Assembly: GCF_041381155.1 (NCBI RefSeq)
Contig: NC_091142.1
Coordinates: forward strand, 26,735,963-26,799,962
Direction of reading: 5' to 3'
From: Argopecten irradians
Taxonomy: Eukaryota > Mollusca > Bivalvia > Pectinida > Pectinidae
Length of the DNA stretch: 64,000 bases
The notes beneath the pieces were generated by a model. The model had not been told where the DNA came from, searched no databases, and saw only the letters and a program-made list of their open reading frames with translations. Shown in pieces: positions 35,851-47,271 of the stretch. A program made the position numbers and the translations under genes. Numbering within the stretch: position 1 is the first letter of the stretch; each line of letters begins with the position of its first letter.

Positions 35851-36631
35851 AGGATGTATTCTTCTGGGATTCGGTTCTGACCAAGATCAAAGACGTTATG
35901 AGATTTTCAAATACAATTTATCAATATCTGTAGCAAGTTGCCAGTTGCTTGCAAATTTTGTCAAAAAATTACAGTTCTAACTTTAGCAGATTATTTTATA
36001 CGGGGATTTTAAGAAATGGCCCATTTGGCGGCCATTTTGAAATTGTGTCTTTTTTCGCTTCAAGTTTTTACCATTTTTTACTGAAATTGTTTTTACTATA
36101 AATCATCACTGCACCAGCATTTTTAGCTGTATTGAGCTAATTTTTGCTGTAAATCTTTACTTGGTTCGTGATAATTAAAAATATTGAGCATTAATATATG
36201 AAATGATTCATTTTATTTTTATTTTTACATTTAATAGTAATTTGAGCACTTTTAATTTTTACTCTAAAATACTGAAAACTAACAAATATTCAAGTGGGGC
36301 AAAAAAGTAAGCACACGGACCCCCCCATTTTTCTCTGAGCAAAATATTAACAAAAGTTTAATACCAGAACTTTTTCTATAAAGGGTTAAATTTGGCAAAA
36401 ATGGCTGAAAATGGTGCATTTTGTAGCTCAAAATTAAGGGGTAGGGGTAGCATATCTTGTTATTCTGAGAAAAAATATTTTATTTAACTTTTAATAAACA
36501 TAAAATCATTATTATTATTTCAAAGTAGAAATTTGACGAAATATTTCAATAATGTCGTCGTAACTATGAACAGTATGTGTTGTTTACAAACATGTTTCAT
36601 TAAATTATAAAGGATATTAAAGGGTACATTC
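35851..36631 (+). mobile_element. 781-bp insertion with 17-bp target-site duplication
   Basis: CATAGGAAGATAGTTTA occurs exactly at 35834-35850 and at 36632-36648, bracketing the segment. The insert starts AGGATGTATTCTTCTGGGAT and ends AAAGGGTACATTC. It has no significant open frame and no clear poly-A end. TSD length suggests LINE-type target-primed insertion of a non-coding retroposon. Confidence 0.7.
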
Positions 36632-36917
36632 CATAGGAAGATAGTTTAATAACTATATTTACACTGTTAATTCATTTTAGGATTCTCTACATTAACGTCG
36701 TTGTTAAGTTAGACCAGAAAATGACAACGACAATGTAATCCACAAGAAGGAACAGCCATCTTGACAGTGAGCAGTTGACGTTCCCATGTCAACATTAGTG
36801 ACGTCATAATAGTCACGTTTCGGGTGTTAGTTATAATCCCATAGACTTTACTTTGCCTTGGTTAGTTTATATAGTAGAAGTGGCAAGTGAATGTATAAGG
36901 CCCCCAACAAATATATC

Positions 36918-37112
36918 TGTTTAGGGTTACCCGACCGACCCGAATTTTTTTACACCCGACCTTAATTTTTAAAATGAAAAAGTCGGGATTCCGGTTCCGG
37001 CCATCATTTTAGAGTGAAAGGCACTAAAAAAAATTAAAAAAAAATAAAATAAAAAAATCCTCCCGACCGACTGACCCTATTTTTTTCGCCAATGTAACCC
37101 TAAACACACATT
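36918..37112. mobile_element. Short TIR element (GTTTAGGGTTAC ends)
   Basis: Left GTTTAGGGTTACCCGACCGA; right TGTAACCCTAAACAC, preceded by TCCCGACCGACTGACCC. AT-rich centre with A-runs. Ends 88 bp before the stop codon of the fucosyltransferase-like gene, so it lies in or near that gene's 3' UTR. Confidence 0.7.
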
Positions 37113-37199
37113 TATTTTGCCTAAATAAATATGAGATTATAGTGCTGAGTATTGGATAGATCTAGGACAATACAATTAGCAGAAATACCATACTAGTAA

Positions 37200-38339
37200 T
37201 CAGAACGGAGATAGGATAGGAGAAGGGTATATATCGTGAATGGTGTACCTAGTGCAGGGGGCGACACCGTTAGGGGTCAGACACAATAGCTTGTCCCTCT
37301 CTCTGAGATAGGCAGCCATTATACCGAACCCACTTCTCGTAATGACCAGCTCTTCACATAGGGTCAGCATGAAGAAGTCTAAGACAGCCTTTCTGAACCC
37401 CGCACAAACGTCTCCCTTCTTAGTGACGTCGATGTGAGTTATGATACCTTCTATCTCTACCATAGATCTTGCAAATATAGATTTAGCCTTTCTTCTCACT
37501 AAATTAGAGTCAGTTGCTATAAAAACTGAGAATTTTTGTTTTTCCCTTTGTTTTAGAATTTTCCATATATAATCCAGCTCAGGCAAAGTAGTGCGAACGA
37601 TTCCTTGTTCTCCCATACGAATATGTGCACAGGCTAGCTTTTTATCTCCCTTGATATCCTGAAGGAGATCAATCATTTCTTGTTTTAGTTTGAAGAGTGA
37701 ATTAAAGAAATGTCTGTATATGTCAGAATACTGTAGTGTTGTAATCCATGGTGCTACATTCCCTATACCCTTAGTGGCCCTGAAATGTTCCGTGTAGTCC
37801 CAGTTCATCCGTACAAAGTTGACATCCTTACTGAACGTGACAGCCAGAAGCTCACGCCTGTGGGACCTTACCGATGTGGGTACCTTACAGAAATAAGGTA
37901 GGTACTGATGGTTGAGCTCCTCCACAAGGTCAGGGTCGAACACCCAGTTATGGTGCCTGTAGTCCAGGTAGTCCTCAAGAGGACACGGTTTGTTATGGCG
38001 AACCAGGAACGTTTGGTTAGTTAACAGTGATATGACGTAGGTACTTAGCATGCCCGACAGTCTGTCGGACCAACCTCCGCATTCTCCCGCATAAGTTTTA
38101 CTGCAATCGTATACTATGAAGCGTCCCTTTCTCCTCCTAAAACTGTCCAGATCAGTTGAACTTTTTGAAACATGATGTACATCGATGCCAGTCTTCGCGT
38201 GTCTTGGTTTAATTCCCTGTTCGCGCTTGGAAGTCGCCTCATTATTTTTTAACAGCCTCGGAGCGAAGAACTGTTGAAGTTCCAGGCGCTCCATACATAA
38301 AAAGAGAAGGCAGAAACCGCAGGCCATAGCTACACTCAT
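37200..38339 (-). CDS. Fucosyltransferase-like type II membrane protein
   Basis: 379 aa, uninterrupted. Residues 1-16 are a short hydrophobic segment fitting a Golgi signal anchor. IVYDCSKTYAGECGGWSDRL (75-94) resembles the N-terminal G-x-x-(D/N)RL loop of GT-B fucosyltransferases. HIRMG (239-243) sits where the H-x-R-x-G donor-binding motif falls, IATDS is at 274-278, and SGFGIMAAYL is at 336-345. Expected role: transfer of fucose to glycans in the Golgi lumen; linkage and acceptor cannot be told. One N-glycosylation site (NQT, 108). TAG lies in frame upstream, but TTCTAG|GTAACC could be an acceptor extending the signal anchor by a 5' exon (CLIC before the Met). The Asp usual after HxRxG is replaced by Glu. 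Confidence 0.72.
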   Translation of the reverse strand: MSVAMACGFCLLFLCMERLELQQFFAPRLLKNNEATSKREQGIKPRHAKTGIDVHHVSKSSTDLDSFRRRKGRFIVYDCSKTYAGECGGWSDRLSGMLSTYVISLLTNQTFLVRHNKPCPLEDYLDYRHHNWVFDPDLVEELNHQYLPYFCKVPTSVRSHRRELLAVTFSKDVNFVRMNWDYTEHFRATKGIGNVAPWITTLQYSDIYRHFFNSLFKLKQEMIDLLQDIKGDKKLACAHIRMGEQGIVRTTLPELDYIWKILKQREKQKFSVFIATDSNLVRRKAKSIFARSMVEIEGIITHIDVTKKGDVCAGFRKAVLDFFMLTLCEELVITRSGFGIMAAYLRERDKLLCLTPNGVAPCTRYTIHDIYPSPILSPF

Positions 38340-38967
38340 GCATATCAGACAGTGCCTGGTTACCTAGAATTAGTTTTAAAATGTAATCACTGTTTAACAA
38401 ACAAAGTTATCAACAGAAACAACAAGTTAACATCATGTTTCGTTATGATGGCTGACTGAAAAGATGTTTTACCTGTATTGCTTTATTGTTCAACAATATC
38501 AAGAAATATTATGATTCGACAAGAACAGATATAGAGAAATAAAGGGGATTTTGCCAAGAAAAATGAATTGAAAAAAAAATGTCGTAATACTAAATCAACA
38601 AAGCATCAGTGAGTCAATAGATTACAATTACATCGATACTACTAATTTAGATAAATTAGTTAGTACTTCATTTTTGTATTTGGCCGAAAATTGAGAAAAC
38701 AATATGAAATACAATACAATACGACGATTATTAAGTGCGATAATAAGTCTGCATAATGTTTTTGCTGGGTTTTCGCTTTTGGGGGGGTTTTCGCTTTTGG
38801 GGGCGAAAAGTCGAAATGAGAAATAAAAACCATATCTTGTTTTTAAACTTAAATCTAATCTAGATTTTGAAAACCTCAACTAACAAATTGTTTAATTTCA
38901 TTATCCTGGTATCAATATACATTATGCTTTAACAATATCTAGTTAATACGTCTATATTGATAGAATT

Positions 38968-39085
38968 CTTAAAGATGCTACACCGCTGACGAATGTTATT
39001 TTTCTCTATCAAACACAGGAACAGACGAATTACTTTTAGTAGTAAGTGCGCACTGACCAAAAGCAAACGACTTATTCCACATTAT
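38968..39085 (-). mobile_element. TIR element family A, internally deleted copy
   Basis: AAAGATGCTACACCGCTGAC, ATCAAACACAGGAACAGACG and CACTGACCAAAAGCAAACGA correspond to the right end and then the middle of the 22390-22750 copy, inverted. Confidence 0.7.
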
Positions 39086-39147
39086 TTTTGTGTTCATACG
39101 ACATGAGTAAACACCCAAATATAGTTCAAGGCACTATGTAAACATTT

Positions 39148-39338
39148 TAAGATGGGGTTCACAAGCCAAATAAATAAATAAAATGTTAAATTTGAAATGT
39201 TTTCTACTTGTTGTATTTTATAATAACCTTTAATGATTGTGTATTGGTCTTTGTAAGAAAGGACTTGAGATCTGCTTGTTTCAATTTCATTTAAACTACA
39301 TGTACAAACACGCAAAAATGGAACCACCTTTCCTTAAT
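39148..39338 (-). repeat. Inverted repeat arm right of the fucosyltransferase-like gene
   Basis: Reverse-complement partner of 35389-35574. The 77-codon open frame across it is a shadow. Confidence 0.85.
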
Positions 39339-39475
39339 TATTTCTATTTCATTTGAGTAGATTTAAGAAAGCATACTGCTACAGTTTTGAAAACAAGGGA
39401 AGAACAGAAAACGTTGTTATTTGTCAAGGTAAGCCCACAATTCTCCCACTAGTAAAATACTCTCTCGCCATTCTC

Positions 39476-39592
39476 TGTTGCGTGAATTGTATTCAAATTG
39501 TGAATTGTATTCAGATTGTGAATTGTATTAAAATTGTTAATTGTATTCAGATTGTGAATTGTGAATTCAGATTGTGAATTGTGAATTCGAGT
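39476..39592 (+). repeat. Short tandem repeat, GAATTGTATTCAGATTGT
   Basis: About six imperfect 18-bp units of GTGAATTGTATTCAGATT, the last ones losing the TATT part. Confidence 0.9.
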
Positions 39593-40060
39593 GTCTTAAA
39601 CACATGAATTGTAAGTAGCAAAGGAACAATTTTTTGTGCAAAGGCCTAAATACTATCCATTTTGATGTTTGGTATTTCAATCTATACGTTGAGGAAAAGA
39701 CGTGGGACATACTGTGTATACAAGAACGGATATTTATCAAATTCCTTGGTTGACATGCATGGTATCAAAATGGATATCTCTGATTGTATGATTATGTTAT
39801 TGGCAAAGTGAAAATTGGTTCAAAGAGAATATGGGGTATAAATGCTTCGTTGCCATGTTTAAAAACTGTGGCTCTGATTAGTTGGAATTTGGCTGTAATC
39901 AGATTGAAAATGTTTCATATGGATTATTCAGTATGCCGAATGATATTGGACAGTATTTTCAATGGATAATAATGAAACTGCTCATTTATCAAAATTAATA
40001 TTATGATCTGAGTGGTATGGTAAGTATGTTTCGTTGTTTAATCTCTTTTTAATTTTCAAA

Positions 40061-40238
40061 TCATGTAAGGACGTGCCAGGTTTGTTGGTGGAGGAAAGCC
40101 GGAGTACCCGAAGAGAAACCATAGATCAGCGGTAAGTATATGGCAACTGCCCTACATGGGATTTGAATTCGCGACCAAGAGGTAGAGGGATTGTGGTAAT
40201 ATGTCGAGACATCTTTACCACTAGGCCACCGCGGCCCC
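40061..40238 (-). repeat. tRNA-derived SINE, full-length
   Basis: Minus strand: GGGGCCGCGGTGGCCTAGTG (A box region intact here), B box GAATTCAAATCCC, body GGCAGTTGCC, tail CTGGCACGTCCTTACATG. Best copy of the head in this window. Confidence 0.85.
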
Positions 40239-40699
40239 TCAGTTTGGAATTGCTTTCAATAAAACTTATTCATGTTTTGTATTTTAAGTTGCAATGGAAC
40301 ACTTTTTTATGAAAACATCTTACTATGTATTTTTCTATTTGATATTTCAGCCTCCGATTTGAGTGTGGTACATATTGCATGGTCAGATGGGTTGCTGAAT
40401 ACAAACGAATACAAGTTATTTTCAGTCATCAATTAATTAATATGTGATGTTAAAAATTTGCTAAGTATTTTGCTTAATTCCAGAGCTTGTATTCATACTA
40501 ATAGGCCTATATGTATATATGTTTCTGGTATATACAGTCAAATCAAACTGCATATATGAGTTGTTTAAATAGAGGTTCCCTAACAAGTGATTGTTGTTTA
40601 TCATATTTATCAAACTCGAGTTAACTGATTTATTTCTAAATTTGGAAAGAACACGAACTTTATAGCGAGTGTCTTCCATAACTCCATACCTCGTTGGGG

Positions 40700-43600
40700 A
40701 GCTTGTATATCTTATTACTCTATCTTTATGAGCTTGTTTATCCCCTAACTCTATCTTTATATATTTGTGTATACCATAACTCTATCTTTAGGAGCTTGTT
40801 TATTCCATAACGCTTTCTTTAGGAGCTTGTTTATATTCCATAACGCTATCTTTAGGAGCTTGTATATCCCATACTCTATCTTTAGGAGCTTGTTCTTCCT
40901 AGGAGAGCTTTTTCTTCCTAACGCTTCTTTAGAGCCATAACGCTATCTTTAGGAGCTTGTTTATTCCATAACGCTATCTTTAGGAGCTTGTTTATTCCAT
41001 AACGCTATCTTTAGGAGCTTGTTTATCCCATTACTGTTTCTTTAGGAGCTTGTTTATATCCCATAACTCTATCTTTAGGAGCTTGTTTATTCCATAACTG
41101 CTATCTTTAGGAGCTTGTTTATTCCATTAACTCTATCTTTAGGAGCTTGTTTATTCCATAACGCTATCTTTAGGAGCTTGTTTATTCCATTACTGTTTCT
41201 TTAGGAGCTTGTATATCCCATGACGCTATCTTTAGGAGCTTGTATATCCCATGACGCTATCTTTAGAAGCTCGTTTATTCCATAACGCTATCTTTAGAAG
41301 CTTGTTTATTCCATAACGCTATCTTTAGAAGCTTGTTTATTCCATAACGCTATCTTTAGAAGCTTGTTTATTCCATAACGCTATCTTTAGAAGCTTGTTT
41401 ATCCCATTACTGTATCTTTAGGAGCTTGTTTATCCCATAACTGTATCTTTAGGAGCTTGTTTATTCCATAACGCTATCTTTAGGAGCTTGTTTATTTCCA
41501 TAACGCTATCTTTAGGAGCTTGTTTATTCCATAACGCTATCTTTAGAAGCTTGTTTCTTCCATAACGCTATCTTTAGAAGCTTGTTTCTTCCATAACGCT
41601 ATCTTTAGAAGCTTGTTTATTCCATAACGCTATCTTTAGGAGCTTGTTTCTTCCATAACGCTATCTTTAGGAGCTTGTTTCTTCCATAACGCTATCTTTA
41701 GGAGCTTGTTTCTTCCATAACGCTATCTTTAGGAGCTTGTTTATTCCATAACGCTATCTTTAGGAGCTTGTTTATTCCATAACGCTATCTTTAGGAGCTT
41801 GTTTATTCCATAACGCTATCTTTAGGAGCTTGTTTATTCCATAACGCTATCTTTAGGAGCTTGTTTATTCCATAACGCTATCTTTAGGAGCTTGTTTCTT
41901 CCATAACGCTATCTTTAGGAGCTTGTTTCTTCCATAACGCTATCTTTAGGAGCTTGTTTATTCCATAACGCTATCTTTAGGAGCTTGTTTATTCCATAAC
42001 GCTATCTTTAGGAGCTTGTTTATTCCATAACGCTATCTTTAGGAGCTTGTTTATTCCATAACGCTATCTTTAGGAGCTTGTTTATTCCATAACGCTATCT
42101 TTAGGAGCTTGTTTATCCCATAACGCTATCTTTAGGAGCTTGTTTCTTCCATAACGCTATCTTTAGGAGCTTGTTTCTTCCATAACGCTATCTTTAGGAG
42201 CTTGTTTCTTCCATAACGCTATCTTTAGGAGCTTGTTTCTTCCATAACGCTATCTTTAGGAGCTTGTTTCTTCCATAACGCTATCTTTAGGAGCTTGTTT
42301 CTTCCATAACGCTATCTTTAGGAGCTTGTTTCTTCCATAACGCTATCTTTAGGAGCTTGTTTATTCCATAACGCTATCTTTAGGAGCTTGTTTATTCCAT
42401 AACGCTATCTTTAGGAGCTTGTTTATTCCATAACGCTATCTTTAGGAGCTTGTTTCTTCCATAACGCTATCTTTAGGACTTGTTTTTCCATAACGCTATC
42501 TTAGGAGCTTGTTTTTCCATAACGCTATCTTTAGGAGCTTGTTTTTCCATAACGCTATCTTTAGGAGCTTGTTTATTCCATAACGCTATCTTTAGGAGCT
42601 TGTTTATTCCATAACGCTATCTTTAGGAGCTTGTTTATTCATAACGCCTTACTGAGCTATCTTTAGAGCTTGTTTATTCCATAACGCTATCTTTAGGAGC
42701 TTGTTTTCCAAACGCATCTTAGTTTTATTCCATAACGCTATCTTTAGGAGCTTGTTTATTCCATAACGCTATCTTTAGGAGCTTGTTTATTCCATAACGC
42801 TATCTTTAGGAGCTTGTTTATTCCATAACGCTATCTTTAGGAGCTTGTTTATTCCATAACGCTATCTTTAGGAGCTTGTTTATTCCATAACCATCTTAGA
42901 CGCTTGTTTTTCATAGCATCTTGGAGCTTGTTTATTCCATAACGCTATCTTTAGGAGCTTGTTTATTCCATAACGCTATCTTTAGGAGCTTGTTTATTCC
43001 ATAACGCTATCTTTAGGAGCTTGTTTATTCCATAACGCTATCTTTAGGAGCTTGTTTATTCCATAACGCTATCTTTAGGAGCTTGTTTATTCCATAACGC
43101 TATCTTTAGGAGCTTGTTTATTCCATAACGCTATCTTTAGGAGCTTGTTTTCTTCCATAACGCTATCTTTAGGAGCTTGTTTCTTCCATAACGCTATCTT
43201 TAGGAGCTTGTTTATTCCATAACGCTATCTTTAGGAGCTTGTTTATTCCATAACGCTATCTTTAGGAGCTTGTTTATTCCATAACGCTATCTTTAGGAGC
43301 TTGTTTTTCCATAACGCTATCTTTAGGAGCTTGTTTATTCCATAACGCTATCTTTAGGAGCTTGTTTAGCTTTGTTTATTCCATAACGCTATCTTTAGGA
43401 GCTTGTTTTGTTTCCATAACGCTATCTTTAGGAGCTTGTTTATTCCATAACGCTATCTTTAGGAGCTTGTTTATTCCATAACGCTATCTTTAGGAGCTTG
43501 TTTATTCCATAACGCTATCTTTAGAAGCTTGTTTCTTCCATAACGCTATCTTTAGAATTGTTTTTCCATAACGCTATCTTTAGGAGCTTGTTTATTCCAT

Positions 43601-44172
43601 AACGCTATCTTTAGAAGCTTGTTTATTCCATAACGCTATCTTTAGAAGCTTGTTTCTTCCATAACGCTATCTTTAGAAGCTTGTTTATTCCATAACGCTA
43701 TCTTTAGAAGCTTGTTTCTTCCATAACGCTATCTTTAGAAGCTTGTTTATTCCATAACGCTATCTTTAGAAGCTTGTTTATTCCATAACGCTATCTTTAG
43801 AAGCTTGTTTCTTCCATAACGCTATCTTTAGAAGCTTGTTTCTTCCATAACGCTATCTTTAGAAGCTTGTTTATTCCATAACGCTATCTTTAGAAGCTTG
43901 TTTCTTCCATAACGCTATCTTTAGAAGCTTGTTTCTTCCATAACGCTATCTTTAGAAGCTTGTTTATTCCATAACGCTATCTTTAGAAGCTTGTTTCTTC
44001 CATAACGCTATCTTTAGAAGCTTGTTTATTCCATAACGCTATCTTTAGGAGCTTGTTTATTCCATAACGCTATCTTTAGGAGCTTGTTTTTTCCATAACG
44101 CTATCTTTAGAAGCTTGTTTCTTCCATAACGCTATCTTTAGGAGCTTGTATATCCCATAACTCTATCGTTAT
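40700..44172 (+). repeat. Minisatellite, about 112 copies of a 31-bp unit
   Basis: Unit CATAACGCTATCTTTAGGAG with CTTGTTTATTC. Subtypes: TTTATTCC or TTTCTTCC, and GGAGC or GAAGC (the latter creates AAGCTT). GAAGC units form blocks near both ends (about 41270-41400 and 43520-44110) while GGAGC fills the centre. Broken units occur at about 40905-40935, 42640-42725, 42890-42920 and 43550. It has no spacers, so it is not a CRISPR array. Confidence 0.98.
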
Positions 44173-47100
44173 ACAGCCGTGATCACTTGTTTCACCATAA
44201 ATTGTGTCATACATATCTTTCTGTCATAAAAGTGACAAATTAACGAGCTAATAATCTTTTATTTACACTTTAGATCAGCAGCTTCCTGTGATAAATGTAA
44301 TTGAAAAGAAAATGTGCGATAAAATATAGTCTGAAGTTGAAAGCCATATTTACAGTGAATGCAATCAATCAGAAGGGAAGGAAGTTGAGAATGACCAATC
44401 GCAGGATTTTTACATTGTAACATGCATAGTTATATGGCAATCATATCTCATTTGCTTCATTTCAGAAAACATGTTATCCCGGATGTCAACTTTTTGAAAT
44501 AATATGTGGTAAAATATTACATTTTTTGAAAATGATTTAAAATTTGAAACACTATTGTCAACATGTTTATAAAAGCATATACACAATTTACAAGCTTCGT
44601 ATAAATCTTTTCAAATCTGTACGATATTTTTATGGAAGAATGTTGAAAATAATATTAATACAAACTGTAATAAAACAACCATTCCCGGATATCACCGTTT
44701 GGAAAAGTTTAATTCACATAGTGCACACATTTGTATTACATTCCTACCAGCAGGTAAGCAATATCAAACGATTATCTGACACATTAAAACATAAATAAAT
44801 GCTGTTTAAAGTTAATAGTTTACACTAAAGCTGGACTTACCGTTTGCATTGTACATGTACTGGTGTGTATGGTATTAGCCGTGACAGAGGTAGACTCGCT
44901 GTTCAATAGCTCAGGCGGTGTAGATACACACAAGTCATAGACAACAACAGTCTATACATATCTCTATTGTCTTATACACAAACGTTTGTATTGTATGAGC
45001 ACACTGTCATCACAATGGACGCATACCAGTGTTAACTTCTTATCATAGCTCAATTTAATTCAAATATTGTATTAAAGCAACACGAGTTTAATTATGATTA
45101 GATTGGAGTCCTAATTGACTTGTTTTTGACATTTAATTATTCATAAAATAAATGAGTGAATGTTGTATATACATCAATGTAACATCGATAAGAAAATAAA
45201 GTTGAAATCAAAACACTACAGTACATATAATACAAGCGACAGGATTTTGGAAGAGTTGTTTTCCATGACCTCCATACATGTAATGTGATGGAGCAGCATG
45301 CACTGTTAATATATATAGGATTGTTTAACACGGCCGCTACGTCTTAGAAGCAAAATAATACATATGTAAGTGTCGAGAATATTCATAATATCAAACATCT
45401 TTGTAATAGCCTAAGATGAAGTTTAAGCCTCAGAATATGTCATTTTCCCCTTGTTTGTAAACATTCAAGGTTCATTTTTCTGTTTTGCCGCTTGCAGTGC
45501 CAGTCTTATACTGCGCGGCAATTAGACAGGGGGAAACATCAGACGACCCACTTTATGGAAATTAAAACTTCATTCATCTATTTATCGCTTAAGGTATGTA
45601 GTACATTTAAGATATTTAATCGTCATTTTCTTTGTATAAATTATCACTAAATGGAGTTTGCTGACCATACATGTACACTTATACATGTATATGGAGGTCT
45701 AGTGGTACAATGTCCAATCAGAAAATCCACTCCTTTCAGATACAGCTGAAATATAAGAGTTCTTTAAGAGACTATTATTTATAATCTACTGCATCTTGGA
45801 CCTTAGTGATCTTGATTCATGTTAACCTGACCAACAAGCTGCAAGCTTAATATCAAACTCTGGTCAGTTTATAAATGCCTTTAGGTACACAAATTATTCG
45901 TTAACTTCCGAAACAGATGTTGAGAATGTCAGATTTATAAGCTGCTTAACTATTTTACCATTGAAAGTAAAAAAAAGCCACATCCATTTGAAGAGACTTG
46001 GTGGCCCGTCACCACAGACGCTGCATACACAATATTAGGTCTTCGGTTGTCTTTTATATTGAGAAATAAGTTATTTCAGTGCATGGATGAAACAGATTGG
46101 CAAATAAAAGATGCTTCACCAGGATATGAGCTCACCTTCCTTTTATGCGAGCTAAAACCACAGCAGTGGTATCACTTCTGATTGGCTGATAAACCAATAC
46201 TTTGTATCAGAGATTAGTTTAGTGTCCAGTTTCAGTAACGAATAAAAAGATTCAAGATTAAATAGTTTTATTAACGTGTTAGATGAAGCATACATGTTTA
46301 CGTAAAATCACCAAGGGATTTAAGATAAAAGGACATGGGATGACTTATTAAACACGACACAAAATAGATATACATTGTATCATAGAATGAAATAATGTGC
46401 TGGGTGCGTAAAACAACAGCTGTCAAATCTTATCTGAAGATGCTTTAAATTGTGTGCATACATAAAAGTACAATGAGCTAAAATATACTACAACTGCACC
46501 TCTGGACAGTTCATTACAAAGGAAATTTCTCCTTTCTCTGAAAACATCATACTCTTTATAAGCATGAGAAAACACCATACTCTCTAAAAACAATCATTAC
46601 ATGGAATTAATCTTCTGTATACTTTGATATAATACAAAATATACAAGGACGTTGACCAATGGGAATCAGTAGTCGTGTATGTCTGACTCGATTTATAGTC
46701 GACTACTCTTAGTACTAAGTAAGACTTTGCATTTATAGATTCGGCGTGAATGTTAGATTTACAAGTGTAATGACGTGTTTGCAAATTAAAAGTATGAGAG
46801 ATTCGAAGTTTATCACCATCAACAACATTATTTCTATCATTCCTAAGAAGGTTAAACTATTATTCTTTGTCTTGGATTTTCCACCTCAACTTTATAACCT
46901 CCACTCTGCTGTATTTGTTTGTAAAATAAGAGAAACCAATAACTTCTAGAGCTTTACTAGTGATGTTGTTTGTAATTTAAGTTTTTCCAGGATTCTAAAC
47001 TTAAGAGATGTCATGTACCTATTATAAACTAACTCTACTATTCTCATTTATTGACATAGCTAATCTTATATCAGGTTGTAGAGTACAGAAATCCCTAGCA

Positions 47101-47195
47101 TTCTCACTGACACCTAAAACACTACTTGTTTTATACTGACATTGTGATACCTCCTTATATTTGTTAACAATAAAAAAATCCATAGATAAAAATAG
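44173..47195. other. Intergenic, no gene supported
   Basis: AT-rich. The only protein-like patch is at about 45495-45560 on the plus strand, where, after an acceptor-like CCGCTTGCAG, the frame reads PVLYCAAIRQGETSDD; this resembles the VYCxAIxxG segment of M1 aminopeptidases but stops after 20 codons. Other open frames (44544-44798, 46746-46949) show nothing. Confidence 0.4.
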
Positions 47196-47271
47196 CACAT
47201 GTTAAATAAAAGTTGTATAATTTACTATTAGAACACATGTTAAATAAAAGTTGTATAATTTACTATTAGAA
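47196..47271 (+). repeat. 38-bp tandem duplication
   Basis: CACATGTTAAATAAAAGTTG with TATAATTTACTATTAGAA present twice in a row without change. Confidence 0.9.

Noticed and set aside
40700..44172. CRISPR-like array
   Set aside because: Units are directly adjacent 31-mers with no unique spacers, and the host is a eukaryote.
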